Of a DNA stretch of 15,353 bases, positions 14,866-15,353 are shown in pieces (within the stretch, counting starts at the first letter, position 1; every line of letters starts with the position of its first letter). The notes below the pieces were generated by a model. That model worked only from the letters and a program-made list of their open reading frames with translations, was not told the origin of the DNA and made no database searches. The stretch comes from Rubritepida sp. (lineage in GTDB: Bacteria > Pseudomonadota > Alphaproteobacteria > Acetobacterales > Acetobacteraceae). Where the stretch lies: positions 1-15,353 of the forward strand of contig JAQGHZ010000690.1 in assembly GCA_028291485.1 (NCBI GenBank), written 5' to 3'. Position numbers and translations under genes: made by a program.

Positions 14866-15353
14866 GCCGTTGACATCAAACCACGACGGAATCGCACCGT
14901 GCGGAATTGATGGATCGGCGCCGGCGGCGCCTCCATCGACCTGCTGCAGATGTCGGGCATTCCCGAGGGCCGCGGCCATGGCGGCTTTCCCATCAGCGGC
15001 ATCTGGCTGCGCTGCGACGTCGACGCGGTGAGCGCACGACATCACGCCAAGGTCTACGGGAAAGCGGCGAGCGGCTCCCCGCCCATGTCCGCCCCCCCAT
15101 CTCGACACGCGCGTGATCGGCGGTCGGAAGCCGCGCTCTTCGGGCCCTATGCCGGCTTCTCCCCAGGTTCCTGAAGCACGGCTCGCTGACCGACCTGTTC
15201 CGGTCGATCACGCACGACAACATCCTGCCGATCCTCCATGTCGCGAAGGACAACATCGTCCTCACGGAATACCTGGTGGGGCAGGCCGCCTCCTCAATCA
15301 GCCTGGCCGCAGCATCCGACACACGCATGAAACAGGGCCGCGGATGGCCGTCG
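14866..15353 (+). pseudogene. mqo: Malate:quinone oxidoreductase fragment, frameshifted
   Basis: Pieces of the FAD-dependent, membrane-associated malate:quinone oxidoreductase appear in order: RNRTVR (14887-14904), an in-frame TGA (14908-14910), WIGAGGASIDLLQMSGIPEG from 14911, then GGFPISGIWL, KVYGKAASGSPPMSAP, HLDTRVIGGRK, AALFGPYAGFSP, KFLKHGSLTDLF and ILHVAKDNIVLTEYLVGQ. The reading frame changes at least three times: an extra C in the seven-C run at 15092-15098, a compensating loss near 15130 (RKAALF expected), and a further one-base loss near 15168. The N-terminal half with the FAD-binding motif is missing, and similarity fades after about 15285. It continues off the window edge. The enzyme would oxidise malate and pass electrons to quinone, but this copy cannot work. 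Confidence 0.8.

Noticed and set aside
1..15353. CRISPR array, toxin-antitoxin pair or rRNA
   Set aside because: I found no regularly spaced repeats, no small coupled gene pair with toxin or antitoxin motifs, and no conserved rRNA sequence.

Overview
The window is GC-rich (roughly two thirds G+C by eye) bacterial DNA, and its gene content fits an alphaproteobacterium, possibly of the Rhodospirillales/Acetobacteraceae type. That placement is an inference from GC content and general protein flavour, not from a marker gene. Two intact gene blocks are separated and flanked by broken genes, so the region looks like accessory DNA that has been rearranged repeatedly.

Left edge (1-804): a decayed DUF3631-type primase/helicase gene with its ATPase core deleted. 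Immediately downstream is a 127-bp nested palindrome built from six copies of CGCTAC/GTAGCG arranged mirror-symmetrically about one point.

Plus-strand block (805-7133): six tightly packed, partly overlapping genes that look like one operon. In order they encode a large polytopic membrane protein (GT-C glycosyltransferase-like), a sugar/polyol-phosphate nucleotidyltransferase, a flippase-like membrane domain fused to an APH-type small-molecule kinase, a HAD phosphatase/mutase, a GtrA-family membrane protein and a DPM1-like GT2 glycosyltransferase. I read this as a cell-envelope glycan modification system. The kinase, nucleotidyltransferase and HAD enzyme would make an activated donor. The GT2 would load a sugar on polyprenyl phosphate, GtrA and/or the flippase domain would move it across the membrane, and the GT-C protein would transfer it. 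The fused flippase-kinase is the most unusual object here and the best candidate for a previously undescribed system.

Middle (7124-7794): a short IS3-like insertion-sequence end whose tip supplies the last codons and stop of the GT2 gene, about 400 bp with no recognisable gene, and a truncated TetR-family regulator on the minus strand.

Minus-strand block (13652-7791): a complete tripartite RND multidrug efflux operon (periplasmic adaptor, AcrB/MexB-type pump, outer-membrane factor). The three genes are separated by 10 nt or overlap by ATGA, and the TetR remnant sits directly at the 3' end.

Right edge (13653-15353): a graveyard of respiratory genes. On the minus strand are the tail of a protein resembling a periplasmic sulfite-dehydrogenase molybdoenzyme and its cytochrome c partner (CSSCH heme motif, frameshifted). 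On the plus strand is a malate:quinone oxidoreductase (mqo) fragment with several indels that runs off the window.
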